Positions 13,534 to 13,558 of a stretch of 13,558 nt of DNA are shown one piece after another. The first letter of the stretch is position 1, and each line of letters begins with the position of its first letter. Below the pieces are notes generated by a model. It ran no database searches, was not told the DNA's origin, and saw only the letters and a program-made list of their open reading frames with translations. Position numbers and translations under genes: made by a program. The stretch is from an uncultured Bacilli bacterium (GTDB lineage: Bacteria; Bacillota_I; Bacilli_A; RF39; UBA660): contig CANROL010000014.1 in the NCBI GenBank assembly GCA_947632255.1, positions 1 through 13,558 on the forward strand, read 5' to 3'.

Positions 13534-13545
13534 ATAATCTATAAT
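13517..13545 (+). promoter_or_regulatory. Rightward promoter of a gene beyond the window
   Basis: TTGAAA (13517-13522), a 17-bp spacer and TATAAT (13540-13545) on the plus strand. Transcription would start near 13552 and leave the window. It is divergent from the gpsB promoter, with 47 bp between the two -35 boxes. Confidence 0.72.
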
Positions 13546-13558
13546 ATCTTTTCGCTGA

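Noticed and set aside
1..13558. Mobile element, prophage, CRISPR array or tRNA genes
   Set aside because: No transposase or integrase motifs, no regularly spaced repeats and no tRNA-like cloverleaf or T-loop sequences were seen.

Overview
The window comes from a very AT-rich, low-GC Gram-positive bacterium (Bacillota, class Bacilli). It looks like one of the small-genome gut Bacilli, but that placement is an inference. The evidence is the gene order (gpsB-rnpB, rodZ-pgsA, yqfC-yqfD, ybeY-dgkA, era-yqzL-recO), AAAGGAGG-type ribosome binding sites, TTGACA/TATAAT promoters, a PrsA lipoprotein and YqfC/YqfD/YjcZ-type sporulation-associated proteins. TGA is used as stop (yqfC, vanZ-like gene) and Trp is TGG, so the code is the standard bacterial one, not the mycoplasma code.

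Left part (1-4460). Two tiny YjcZ-like one-helix membrane proteins (minus strand, ending in a hairpin terminator) lie back to back with prsA, the only sizeable plus-strand gene. prsA and recX converge on a shared bidirectional terminator. Beyond recX is a secreted protein of unknown function. Upstream of that is a membrane-anchored XRE-type regulator with a large outside domain. Both are on the minus strand, 75 bp apart, and may be a pair.

Central and right part (4471-12699, all minus strand). This is a tightly packed housekeeping cluster, read right to left: rodZ-like, pgsA, an unknown helical protein, yqfC, yqfD, a VanZ-family membrane protein, ybeY, dgkA, era, yqzL, recO and dgt. Several junctions are ATGA overlaps. 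It combines membrane lipid synthesis and recycling (PgsA, DgkA), ribosome maturation (Era, YbeY), recombination repair (RecO), dNTP control (Dgt) and spore-stage membrane proteins (YqfC, YqfD). Compared with Bacillus subtilis, phoH and pgpH are absent between yqfD and ybeY, and a VanZ-like gene sits there instead. cdd is absent between dgkA and era.

Right edge (12727-13558). gpsB is followed by, and slightly overlaps, the RNase P RNA gene rnpB (B type). A near-consensus promoter drives gpsB. Just upstream of it lies a nested inverted repeat, and then a second near-consensus promoter pointing rightwards out of the window.

No mobile element, CRISPR array, tRNA or prophage was seen. The most unusual parts are the XRE sensor/secreted protein pair, the unknown 409-residue protein, the VanZ substitution, the gpsB/rnpB overlap and the divergent promoter region with its nested palindrome.
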